From: JAFDVL01 sp031409955
GTDB taxonomy: Bacteria > Acidobacteriota > Blastocatellia > RBC074
Assembly (NCBI GenBank): GCA_031409955.1
Contig: JANNYF010000181.1
Coordinates: 1-64,000, forward strand
Length of the DNA: 64,000 nucleotides
Direction of reading: 5' to 3'
Shown here: positions 53,803 through 62,109 of the stretch, piece by piece
Layout: each line of letters starts with the position of its first letter
Position numbering within the stretch: the stretch's first letter is position 1
Notes under the pieces: model-generated
The model's input: the letters and a program-made list of their open reading frames with translations, nothing else
Told to the model about the DNA's origin: nothing
The model's database searches: none
Position numbers and translations under genes: made by a program

Positions 53803-53897
53803 AGGAGGTACAGTTAATGGGGGTTCACGATCTATCCCGTAGTTATCGAATCTTGCGCATTGTTGATTAGCGACAACCTAACGCTATATTACGTTGG

Positions 53898-54335
53898 TCA
53901 AAGTGGAATAGTAATACGCTGTCCTAGCGAATCAGTAAACTCTACCCCAGTTGCCATCAGTTTGAACTGCGGGGATTCGATGCTTTTCAGGCGATTGTTT
54001 CTCACCTCGTCGGATGCCAGCGAGTGGCGAAAATATAGGAGAAAGTCACCATCGCTTGTTACTTCTTTTCGGCGATTTATTTCCCACGCTTTTTGTTCTT
54101 TCAGGCTCAAGTAATATTCAGCCATGTGATCCGAGCAAGTCACTAACACGTCACCATTAATCGCTCGATAGATTGTGTAGTCGCTCTGCGGAAGGTCATT
54201 AATCTTCAAGCTATAGTTCGACCACCCAAACCACCAATGACCGGTTGACAACCAGTAATCTCTGGAGAAAACAAGCGAGACAATCAGTACAAAGGTTGCT
54301 ATCAATATGGCTCTTTTTCCACTGTTGCTTATCAT
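53898..54335 (-). CDS. Membrane-anchored protein of unknown function
   Basis: A 145-residue protein with one N-terminal membrane helix (RAILIATFVLIVSLVF) and an outside domain of about 115 residues with no motif I recognise. Base composition is clearly more A+T-rich than in its neighbours, which suggests recent acquisition. The ribosome binding site is weak. It lies between mfd and rlmB in the same direction. Confidence 0.5.
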   Translation of the reverse strand: MISNSGKRAILIATFVLIVSLVFSRDYWLSTGHWWFGWSNYSLKINDLPQSDYTIYRAINGDVLVTCSDHMAEYYLSLKEQKAWEINRRKEVTSDGDFLLYFRHSLASDEVRNNRLKSIESPQFKLMATGVEFTDSLGQRITIPL

Positions 54336-54406
54336 CGTTCACACGGAATTGAGACGCCGGAACTACGTTAGGCGACCATAAGTTTGAGTGCAGTTCACAA
54401 CCCAAT

Positions 54407-55159
54407 TTATAGCGTTTGCCGTTGTCGCAGCACCTCAAACAATACCACGCCTGTTGCCACGCTCACATTCAGCGAATTGATTTGGCCGTGCATTGGGATC
54501 GAAACCAACGCATCACAGTTCTCTTTGACCAAGCGCCGCAGCCCGTGCCCCTCGCTGCCCACCACTATGGCCAGCGGCACATTCAAGTCGAATTCGGTGT
54601 AGCTCGTTGCTGTGCCGCCTTCGACGCCGACAACCCAAATCCCCCGTTCCTTCAACTCTACGATCAATGGCACAAGGTTCGTGACGCGGGCGACGCGGAC
54701 GTATTCGACTGCGCCTGCGGAGGTCTTGGCGACGGTTTCGGTCAAGCCTGCCGCGCGATGTTCGGGGATGAAGACGCCCTCTACGCCAGCGCCTTCGCAG
54801 GTGCGCAGAATCGCGCCGAGGTTGTGCGGGTCTTCGATATTGTCGAGCAGCACGAGCAACGGCTGGGCGCTGAGCGAAGCCAGGATTTTATCAGCCGCGA
54901 TGTAGTCACCGTATTTCTTGGTGGGCGTAGTCGCTTGGGCCAGGACGGCGACGAGGCCTTGATTATTTGCGCCATTCGTCATTTCGTCCAACACGCGACG
55001 TTCGCGGCGTTCGATTTTGATGTTGGCTTGTTTGGCGAGGGCGATGACTTCACTCAGTCGCGTGGGTTGTGCGCCGGACGCGAGCAGAAGCGTACTGATT
55101 GGACGCCGCCCGGCGCGTAATGCTTCGAGAATGGGAGAGAGACCGTAAAGAACATTCAT
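54407..55159 (-). CDS. rlmB: 23S rRNA (guanosine-2'-O)-methyltransferase, RlmB type
   Basis: A 250-residue SPOUT (trefoil-knot) methyltransferase. Small N-terminal substrate-binding domain (YGLSPILEALRAGRRPI) and catalytic domain with motif 1 NIEDPHNLGAILRTCEGAG, motif 2 VVGSEGHGLRRLV and motif 3 SLNVSVATGVVLFEVLRQR. RlmB methylates G2251 in the peptidyl transferase loop; the related TrmH group cannot be fully excluded, but the N-terminal domain favours RlmB. Confidence 0.9.
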   Translation of the reverse strand: MNVLYGLSPILEALRAGRRPISTLLLASGAQPTRLSEVIALAKQANIKIERRERRVLDEMTNGANNQGLVAVLAQATTPTKKYGDYIAADKILASLSAQPLLVLLDNIEDPHNLGAILRTCEGAGVEGVFIPEHRAAGLTETVAKTSAGAVEYVRVARVTNLVPLIVELKERGIWVVGVEGGTATSYTEFDLNVPLAIVVGSEGHGLRRLVKENCDALVSIPMHGQINSLNVSVATGVVLFEVLRQRQTL

Positions 55160-55160
55160 A

Positions 55161-55234
55161 GGATTTGAAATCTGAAATCTGAAATTTGAGATAGGAACTT
55201 TATCTGAAATTTGAAACTTGAGATGGGAACTTTA
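55161..55234. repeat. Direct word repeats (ATCTGAAATTTGAGAT family)
   Basis: AATCTGAAATTTGAGATAGGAACTTT occurs at about 55178-55203 and again, with a short insert, at 55202-55234 (ATCTGAAATTTG..GAGATGGGAACTTT). More half-words precede it. It belongs to the word family of the tRNA/SRP RNA spacers, here only in one orientation. It lies upstream of rlmB. Confidence 0.65.
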
Positions 55235-55336
55235 GCCGCAACCCGGAGTCTAATTCAACACGTTCGTCAGGCGCGCTGATGAATTCATTCACTCATTACA
55301 ATTCTGCTGGGATCAATTTGTAGAGGAGGCTCAACT

Positions 55337-56068
55337 ATGGCGCTCTTTAGCGATAGCTTTATTTCGCCGCTGCTGACGGTGGCGACACTTCTATTTCAGA
55401 CGGAGAACAACAATGCTTTGTCGTGGCGCAAGGTGTATGAAGACGCCAGTCCGATTGGATTGGCGGTGATGTTCGTGATGCTGCTGATGTCTATTTATTC
55501 GCTGGCGGTGATGTTCGAGCGATTTTTGACGTTCAAAGCGGCGGCGCGGCAATCGCGCGAATTTGTGCCAAAGGTATCGGAAATGCTCAAGGCCGCGCAT
55601 CTCGACGAAGCGTTGCAACTGTCGCGCGATTACAAGAAAAGTCATCTCGCGGTGGTCGTCAATTCCGGCTTGCAGGAACTCACCGCAACCAACGTGAAAA
55701 ACCCGTTGCGCAAAGCCAAACGCGCGGTGCGCCGGGCGACTGCGATGAAGACGGCGGATTTGCAACGCGGCTTGTCCAGTCTGGCAACCGTTGGTTCGAC
55801 GGCTCCCTTCGTGGGGTTGTTCGGCACCGTCATCGGCATTATCAACGCGTTCACGAAAATGAACGAAGCCCAAACGGCAGGCATCGCTGTGATTTCCGGC
55901 GCGATTGCAGAAGCATTGATTGCGACCGCATTTGGCTTGGTCGTCGCGATTCCGGCAGTCTGGATGTTCAATTACTTCACCAATCGCGTGAATGGCTTTA
56001 CGATTGAAATGCACAATTCAGCCGAAGAGTTGATTGATTTCTTTTTGCAACAGCAGCCGGAAAGCTGA
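55337..56068 (+). CDS. MotA/TolQ/ExbB proton channel family protein
   Basis: A 243-residue inner membrane protein with three membrane helices: about 40-62, 155-178 and 190-212. The conserved channel motif is VGSTAPFVGLFGTVIGIINAF, followed by ISGAIAEALIATAFGLVVAIPAV. It should work with an ExbD/TolR partner to power TonB or Tol systems, but no such gene follows; an 800-base gene-free region does instead. AGAGGAGG stands before the ATG. It may serve the TonB-dependent receptors of this window. Confidence 0.88.
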   Translation: MALFSDSFISPLLTVATLLFQTENNNALSWRKVYEDASPIGLAVMFVMLLMSIYSLAVMFERFLTFKAAARQSREFVPKVSEMLKAAHLDEALQLSRDYKKSHLAVVVNSGLQELTATNVKNPLRKAKRAVRRATAMKTADLQRGLSSLATVGSTAPFVGLFGTVIGIINAFTKMNEAQTAGIAVISGAIAEALIATAFGLVVAIPAVWMFNYFTNRVNGFTIEMHNSAEELIDFFLQQQPES

Positions 56069-56106
56069 GCGGGCGTCAGAGAGCTGTGGCAACGTCGCGC
56101 TAGACT

Positions 56107-56134
56107 GGATGGCAAGCGAGGACGCTTGCCATCC
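56107..56134. repeat. Perfect hairpin word repeat GGATGGCAAGCG
   Basis: A 12-bp perfect stem (GGATGGCAAGCG/CGCTTGCCATCC) with loop AGGA. A variant, GGCAAGTGAGGACGCTTGC, recurs at 56206-56224, and CTGGA/TCCAG half-words flank both. Confidence 0.8.
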
Positions 56135-56172
56135 GGCGTCGCCTTCCTTGTTCCAAGATTTTCTTTACTGAA

Positions 56173-56203
56173 GAGCCGCCAGCGGAACGCAGCGCGGCTT
56201 TTT
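56173..56203 (+). terminator. Possible terminator after the ExbB/TolQ gene
   Basis: GAGCCGC and GCGGCT can pair across a loop of about 16 bases and are followed by five T residues. It lies 105 bases past the stop codon. Confidence 0.5.
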
Positions 56204-56339
56204 ATGGCAAGTGAGGACGCTTGCGCTCCAGTCCAGTCCCGCCTTCCCGCCTAAAAATTTCTGTAGACAGCCGCAACTTTCTCGTGCTAGGTTACTTTCA
56301 CTTCGATCTTTTACATACCTCACAATTCTGTTACGCCAT

Positions 56340-56876
56340 CTGATTCAAATTAAAATGCCCCCCACAGCAGCGGTCTTGAAGAATCAGCCGCGTGTCAGTC
56401 TCGCCAGTGGAACATATCTTACCCACACACCAACATTAACCCTGGCACTGTTCGCAAATTGATAATTCGTTTTTGCCGGAGGAGTACCTAAGTTCCGGTG
56501 CGCTTTCAATTGCGAGATGAAAGCCAGTGCGTATCTCCTAAGGATTTGACAACACCTCTTTGCCGGAGGATTTTGTGCGCCGTACCTGCGAGGGTACGGG
56601 TTTGCCAAGCCCTGTCTCATCTCATCATCTGAGCTGCGGTTATGCAGTGATGAGCGTGGTTTGGTGTCGCTGATAACGTTGATGAATCACTACCATTGAG
56701 TTTTTGCATGAATGGTTGACTCGAACTGTGCGCGTGCGAATCGTAAGGAACGCGCGCGTCGGGCGGGCGGCTTTCACCGAAGCTCTGACTATCTAAACTT
56801 GGAGAAAACGGGCCAGTCTGCTGGAAAGTTGGCGAACTTAGGACAGACGGACCCGCTTTGAAGATCACTTCCAACC
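56340..56876 (+). other. Gene-free leader region before a secreted SBBP protein
   Basis: About 540 bases without a supported gene. TTTGCCGGAGGA occurs twice (about 56473-56484 and 56561-56572). CCGTACC and GGGTACGG form a tight hairpin at about 56581-56601. Further stems involve GAACGCGCGCG. The block is conserved-looking and structured, and could be a regulatory leader RNA or a small RNA of the gene at 56892. I could not match it to a riboswitch class that I know. Confidence 0.4.
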
Positions 56877-56891
56877 TTGGAAAGGACGAAA

Positions 56892-59216
56892 ATGACTATG
56901 CAAACTTTACGTTCACTTCTGCGCCCCGTCAATTCGATCTGTCAATCCAGATCGGTTTTGAGCGGCGCGCTCGTGCTGGCCTTCTTCGTGCAATTGATTG
57001 CGCCGGGACTCGCGACAGCAAAATCTTCTTCGCTCAATCTCAATCTCAACCCAAACAATAATGTTTTTACTAAAATTTTTGAGAGCAGCCTGACCGACGA
57101 GCCTCGCGTCAGGAAGAATCTCAACCACATGCCTATGAACTTCACGTTGAATCAAGGGCAGACCGATGCTCGCGTGAAGTTCACGGCACGAGGCCGGGGA
57201 TACAGCTTGTTTTTGACACCTACGGAGGCGGTCTTATCGCTCCAACGAGCCAAATCACTGGGTTCGACGGCTCTGCGGATGCGATTACTTCAGGCGAATG
57301 ACAACCCTGCCATCTCCGGCCTCGATCAATTGCCGATGGTCAGCAATTACTACCTCGGCAATGACCCCAGTAAGTATCAGGAAAACGTCCCGCACTTTGC
57401 CAAAGTGAAATACGCACAGGTGTACCCCGGCATTGATGTCGTGTATTACGGCCAGCAAAACGAACTGGAATACGATTTCATCGTCGCGCCCGGTGCAGAC
57501 CCGAACGTGATCCAAATGAATTTCGCAGGTGCTACAAACTTGCGCCTCGCGGACAATGGCGATCTCGTCATTCATACCAAGGGCGGCGAATTGCGGCAGC
57601 ACAAACCGGTCATCTACCAAATCATCAACGGCGCGCGCCAGGAAATCGCTGGTCACTTTGTGGTGAATCGTAAGCAAGTCGGCTTTGCAGTCGGCGCGTA
57701 TGACACGACAAAAGAATTGGTGATTGATCCGACGTTGACGTACTCCACCTATTTGGGCGGATTTGAAGGCGACGAAAAAGCCTATAGTGTCGCCGTCCCT
57801 GCCGGTTGCACGGGGGCTTGCGATTCTTACATCACGGGCGAAATCGCTTCGCTGACCTTCCCGGACACCAATATTTCCGGCGGTTCGGCAGGCGGCAAAG
57901 ACGTGTTCGTGGCGAAGATGAATCCGGCTGGAACTTCCGTCGCGTTCCTGACCTTTATCGGCGGCGCAGGCAATGAACACGGGCGTGGCATCAAAGCGGA
58001 TGCCACTGGAAACAGCTTTGTGGTGGGCGTGATGGGATCGAATTTTGTGGTGCCGGGCGGCGTGACAGGTTATCAAGCGGCTGATCCAGTGGCTAACAAC
58101 GACGATGGCTTTGTCGCCAAGCTCAGCCCGACTGGCGCATTGGTGAACTTCACGTATCTGGGCGGCAGCGGCTATGATCAAGTCAACGGCCTTGTGCTGG
58201 ACGGCACGAACGTTTGTGTGACGGGGCAAACGTACTCCTCGAATTTCCCCACACAAGGCGCGTATGATTCCACTTTCAATAACGGACATGATGCCTTCGT
58301 GACCAAATTGCCCAACAACCTCGGCGCGTTGAGCTATTCGACCTTCCTCGGCGGCGGCAACATGGATTACGGCAACGGCATTGATGTTTACCTCGGCATC
58401 ATCTATGTCGCGGGGAACACGCAATCGTCGAATTTCCCCACGACGGCAACCGGATTTGACCGATTCATTGCTGGCTATGCGCCCGTAGATGCGTTTGTCG
58501 CGCGCATTGATCCGGCGGTCGCAGGATCGGGCGGGTTGGTGTACTCCACGTTTCTCGGTGGCAATGGGCGAGAATATGCTTACGGCATTGCGGTGAATCA
58601 AAGCACCGGTCAGTTCTACATCACCGGACGCAGCCACGCGCAAGGAGCCAGTTTGACGGGCTACAACAAATCCTCGCTCACGGCGGGATTTCCGGTCACG
58701 TCTGGCGCGATTCAGGCCACACAAGGCGGCTATGGCGATGTGTTCGTGACACGCTTCAATGCCGCTGGCTCGAACCTTCTTTATTCGACGCTATTGGGCG
58801 GGTCAGATTATGACACGGCCTATGGCATCGAAGTGAACGGTACGACGGTCTATATTGTCGGCGAAACGGATTCCTCCAATGCCGGGAATCCGTTTCCTAC
58901 CACGGGAGATCGGTTCCAGGACGATCAGCCGGGTACGGATGCGTTTGTGGCCCGTATCAATACCAATTTGGCGGGAGCTTTAGGGTTAGTCTTTTCGACG
59001 TATTTCGGTGGCGGTGACCTGGATCATTTGGATTCGGTAGATAGCGCACGCGGCATCGCAATGGCGGGCGCACAAGCGTACATCGTGGGCTTCACGAATT
59101 CCTACTCAACGGCTTCCGGCGGAAGCTTTATGGTTAAACCGGCAGTGCCATATCAGGAAGATAAGGTGGGTACACTGGGCGATTTCGATTGTTTCGTGAC
59201 ACGAATGACTCCATAA
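56892..59216 (+). CDS. Secreted SBBP-repeat beta-propeller protein
   Basis: A 774-residue exported protein; GGAAAGGA precedes the ATG at 56892. A long signal peptide (ends APGLATAKS) leads into a 220-residue N-terminal domain common to SBBP proteins (MNFTLNQGQTDARVKF, YSLFLTPTEAVL, VYPGIDVVYYG, LEYDFIVAPGADPN). From about residue 280 to the end there are tandem SBBP propeller blades of the pattern YSTFLGGxxxDYGxGI..DAFVTKL. No catalytic motif. Probably a surface or periplasmic scaffold; these proteins are expanded in Acidobacteria and Myxobacteria. Confidence 0.88.
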   Translation: MTMQTLRSLLRPVNSICQSRSVLSGALVLAFFVQLIAPGLATAKSSSLNLNLNPNNNVFTKIFESSLTDEPRVRKNLNHMPMNFTLNQGQTDARVKFTARGRGYSLFLTPTEAVLSLQRAKSLGSTALRMRLLQANDNPAISGLDQLPMVSNYYLGNDPSKYQENVPHFAKVKYAQVYPGIDVVYYGQQNELEYDFIVAPGADPNVIQMNFAGATNLRLADNGDLVIHTKGGELRQHKPVIYQIINGARQEIAGHFVVNRKQVGFAVGAYDTTKELVIDPTLTYSTYLGGFEGDEKAYSVAVPAGCTGACDSYITGEIASLTFPDTNISGGSAGGKDVFVAKMNPAGTSVAFLTFIGGAGNEHGRGIKADATGNSFVVGVMGSNFVVPGGVTGYQAADPVANNDDGFVAKLSPTGALVNFTYLGGSGYDQVNGLVLDGTNVCVTGQTYSSNFPTQGAYDSTFNNGHDAFVTKLPNNLGALSYSTFLGGGNMDYGNGIDVYLGIIYVAGNTQSSNFPTTATGFDRFIAGYAPVDAFVARIDPAVAGSGGLVYSTFLGGNGREYAYGIAVNQSTGQFYITGRSHAQGASLTGYNKSSLTAGFPVTSGAIQATQGGYGDVFVTRFNAAGSNLLYSTLLGGSDYDTAYGIEVNGTTVYIVGETDSSNAGNPFPTTGDRFQDDQPGTDAFVARINTNLAGALGLVFSTYFGGGDLDHLDSVDSARGIAMAGAQAYIVGFTNSYSTASGGSFMVKPAVPYQEDKVGTLGDFDCFVTRMTP

Positions 59217-59235
59217 CCAACCAAGTACAATTGAC

Positions 59236-59274
59236 AACGGCTCATCAGACACAGGCTTGGTGAGCCGTTTTTTT
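59236..59274 (+). terminator. Rho-independent terminator
   Basis: AACGGCTCA pairs with TGAGCCGTT around a 16-base loop with a few more pairs, followed by seven T residues. It stands between the two convergent SBBP genes and serves the left one. Confidence 0.9.
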
Positions 59275-59303
59275 ATGGCGTGGAAATCCCTGTCACTCGG
59301 CAC

Positions 59304-61583
59304 CTATTTAATCATCACCTTCACCGTGTTCGCCGCCTTGCCATTGATGCTGAGCGCGACTTCGACCATCCCGCTTCCCATCAGGCTGCGCGGAAGCTTG
59401 AGGTTGACCTGATCCAACCCGACAAAGCTTCCTTGCGCGTTGGCATAGCTCACTTGCGCAGTCTGTCCGCCAATCTTTGCGCTCACCAAACCCAGCTCTG
59501 TATTCATTCGGACGCCCGTCGCATACAGCACCAAATACACATCCGTGTTCGCTGCGCTCAGATCAATCGGCACTGCGACCATTTGCCCTTTCAGTGGATC
59601 AAACAACACCGACGGTTCCATCGTGCTGGAGCCAGCGCGCTGAATTTGCGCCGCTGCCAGACCGCGTCCTGTCGCATCCGCCGTAAACAAACTCGGCGCA
59701 ACATTCACGATCTCGATGTCCGATTGCGAAAGCGTGCCGTCGCCGCTGGTAATCGTAATCGTCGCCGCACCATTGGCGGTGCCGGGCGGAATTTGAAAGT
59801 TGACCTGCGTCGGCGAGACAAAAAACAACGGCGCTTCGCGTTCGCCGCCCGCGCTGTCTCTGACCTTGATGGTCGTGCCGCCCAGCGTAGTTGGCAACGG
59901 CGCGGAAGCCGCATTGCGCGTCGCGGTTGCCAGCCCTGAACCAAACGCCGAAACAATCGCTTCGCAGGCTTGCGCCGCGCCCGCGTAACTTGCCGCCGAC
60001 ACCGTGGTCGCCGCGCGCGGATTGCTGATTTTCAGCAGGAATGACGTGCCTGCCGCCGTTTGAAAGGCGTCGGGCGTGGGCGCAAATCCATCCATTGCCC
60101 CACCCGCCACATAGCAATTGCCCGCCGCGTCCAGCGCCAGTTTCGGATCGCGTGTGCCGCGCAGAAATGTCGAATTCACCAGTGCGCTGCCGGTTGCATT
60201 CAGCTTTGTGATGAAGCCACCGAACTCAATGTTTTCGGGCGTCGCACCAGTTTGCGGGAAGTCGCTGGAATTGGTAAAGCCCGTCACCATCGCATTGCCT
60301 AAAGTGTCCACGCTGATGTCTGTTCCATAATCGCCGATGCTACCACCCAGGAACGTTGAGTAGCTTAAATTGCTGCCATCGGCCTTCAGCTTCGTCACGA
60401 AGGCATTGCCGTATTCCGCGTTCAGCCGCGTTTTGTAAGCACCCATCGTGGTCGGAAACGTGGGCGATTTTGTCCAACCCGTGATGTACGCACAGTTACT
60501 CGAATCCAGCGCCAGGCTTGGCACAATCAAATTGCCTGCGACCGCTCCGACCAGCGTCGAATACACCAGCGCGGTTCCCGTCGGATTGATTTTGGTGACG
60601 AACGCATACGTGGGCAGGAACTCGCCGAGGCCATACGTGTCCTGCAATTTGTACGCTGCCGCAGTGGTTGGAAACTTCGTGCCTTGTGGTTGCGTGATGC
60701 CGACCCAGCCATCGCCCGTGTAACCGGTCACATACGCATTGCCCTGCGCGTCAACCGCAATGCCAGAGCCGCTTTCGGTGTTGCTGGCGCTGCCTAAATA
60801 AGTTGAGTAAACGATGCCGCTGCCCTGTGGATTCAGTTTTGTAACGAAGACATCTACGGGCGGCAATTTGTTGTACGAAGCAAGGGTGGATTGCAACGCG
60901 CCCGCCGAAACCGGAAAATCCAGCGCGTTCGTGTGACCGACGACGTAGGCATTACCGCTTGCATCCACAGCAATCGCGCGCCCGACCGAGCCTTTCTTTT
61001 CGGACTTGTACGTCGTGTCGCCTTTGAGAAATGTCGAGTAGACCAGCGCATTGCCCTGCGCATTTAGCTTCATCACAAAGGCATTGAGAAACGCGCCGCC
61101 TGTCAGTCCAAAGCTGGTTTGAAACGCGCCCGCTGTCGTCGGAAAGGCTGACGTGCCTGCCTGTCCGACCAGATACAAGTTGCCGCTGTCGTCTACGGTC
61201 ATGCCGTTCACGCGATCCAATTCGCCTTCGCCAAAGGTCGCGGTGTACAGCATGCTGGTCCCGGTTTTATTGAACTTGGTGACCGAAATTGCCGTGCCGT
61301 TTTGATAAGCGCCGGGCGTTGCCTCATAGCCGTGATTGCGCGCGATGTAGGTGTTGCCTTCTTTGTCTACCGTCAACGCGATTTGCGAGGTCAAATCTGT
61401 GCCGAGATAGGTAGCATAACTGATGAGTGGATTGGTGCTGCTGGGTGGGAGCGCAGGCGGCCCGCCTGCTTGCGTCCGCCCGCCTGGAAGTAACGCCAGA
61501 ACTGCGACGCCGAATAAACAAAGCAAAAGATAACGAAAGAAGGGTTGCAGACAGAGTTGTGCAGAACATGCCGGATTGTTCAT
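59304..61583 (-). CDS. Secreted SBBP-repeat protein with TIGR03437 C-terminal domain
   Basis: A 759-residue exported protein. N-terminal signal segment (RYLLLCLFGVAVLALLPG), then from about residue 50 to 520 SBBP blades (YSTFLGGSIGDYGTDISVD, NAYVTGYTG, AFVTKINPTGTALVYSTL). The last 230 residues are a TIGR03437 domain: VSAASYAG, IVSAFGSGLA, FFVSPTQVNFQIPPGTANG, YLVLYATGVR, FVGLDQVNLKLP. It thus joins in one chain the blade type of its convergent neighbour and the end domain of the protein at 47527. I start at ATG 61583; a TTG three codons earlier is possible. Confidence 0.88.
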   Translation of the reverse strand: MNNPACSAQLCLQPFFRYLLLCLFGVAVLALLPGGRTQAGGPPALPPSSTNPLISYATYLGTDLTSQIALTVDKEGNTYIARNHGYEATPGAYQNGTAISVTKFNKTGTSMLYTATFGEGELDRVNGMTVDDSGNLYLVGQAGTSAFPTTAGAFQTSFGLTGGAFLNAFVMKLNAQGNALVYSTFLKGDTTYKSEKKGSVGRAIAVDASGNAYVVGHTNALDFPVSAGALQSTLASYNKLPPVDVFVTKLNPQGSGIVYSTYLGSASNTESGSGIAVDAQGNAYVTGYTGDGWVGITQPQGTKFPTTAAAYKLQDTYGLGEFLPTYAFVTKINPTGTALVYSTLVGAVAGNLIVPSLALDSSNCAYITGWTKSPTFPTTMGAYKTRLNAEYGNAFVTKLKADGSNLSYSTFLGGSIGDYGTDISVDTLGNAMVTGFTNSSDFPQTGATPENIEFGGFITKLNATGSALVNSTFLRGTRDPKLALDAAGNCYVAGGAMDGFAPTPDAFQTAAGTSFLLKISNPRAATTVSAASYAGAAQACEAIVSAFGSGLATATRNAASAPLPTTLGGTTIKVRDSAGGEREAPLFFVSPTQVNFQIPPGTANGAATITITSGDGTLSQSDIEIVNVAPSLFTADATGRGLAAAQIQRAGSSTMEPSVLFDPLKGQMVAVPIDLSAANTDVYLVLYATGVRMNTELGLVSAKIGGQTAQVSYANAQGSFVGLDQVNLKLPRSLMGSGMVEVALSINGKAANTVKVMIK

Positions 61584-61925
61584 AATTTTCAAAGTAATAA
61601 CGATTGCCTCAAGGCCAATCGAGGGGATAAGTTCGTGAGAACCGCTGGGGCAGGGCGAGGTTCAGTGAAATGTCCAGTGAGAGTGAAAAAGGCGTGCAAA
61701 AGTCCGAGGCACTGGTGAGGAACAGTACGCGGTCAATTCGTGAATCCGTGAAGTGAGGAAGTAGCGTTCTCTACGTGAAATCTTGCCGGATTGTGAGGAA
61801 AACTCTACGTCCGGGCGAGAGAGTGCCACAAACAAGGAAAGTGGGTCAATAGGATTTTGTAAGATGCGGGCGATTCAGTTTTCCGGTTCAGTGTCTGTTC
61901 ACTTTAGCTTTTCAGAGAAAGAAAA

Positions 61926-62067
61926 CCACGGGGAACACGGGGCGCACGGGGAAGCAGACAGGATGCACAAGATGGATGGCAAGACTGACCAGAGCAATCC
62001 TGTTCATCCTGCCCAGAAGCTAGTCAATCCTATCAAACAATCCCCGTGCGCCCCGTGTTCCCCGTGG
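61926..62067. repeat. Nested word palindrome with perfect 27-bp arms
   Basis: The outer arms 61926-61952 and 62041-62067 are perfect reverse complements over 27 bases and consist of three CACGGGG words each. Inside are inverted variants of a second word (GACAGGATG at 61957-61965, CATCCTG at 62005-62011 and others), the word family of 2958-3016. It ends 43 bases before the histidine kinase start. The stretch 61584-61925 carries no gene I can support. Confidence 0.92.
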
Positions 62068-62109
62068 TGTCAATCTGCGGTATCATCACCCGCACTTTGG
62101 GATGAACTT

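Noticed and set aside
54378..54396. Partial match to the MITE end (GACCATAAGTT)
   Set aside because: Only about 11 bases match and no second end is nearby.
56460..56640. Possible c-di-GMP or ydaO riboswitch before the SBBP gene
   Set aside because: The conserved core bases of those classes are not there; kept only as an unnamed structured leader.
57285..58724. Long leftward open frame of 479 codons antisense to the SBBP gene
   Set aside because: It mirrors the repeated blades of the real gene, has no ribosome binding site and no recognisable domain.
58140..59000. Regular DNA repeats that could suggest a CRISPR array
   Set aside because: They are the degenerate codons of SBBP blades; spacing and sequence do not fit a CRISPR array. 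No cas genes are present in the window.
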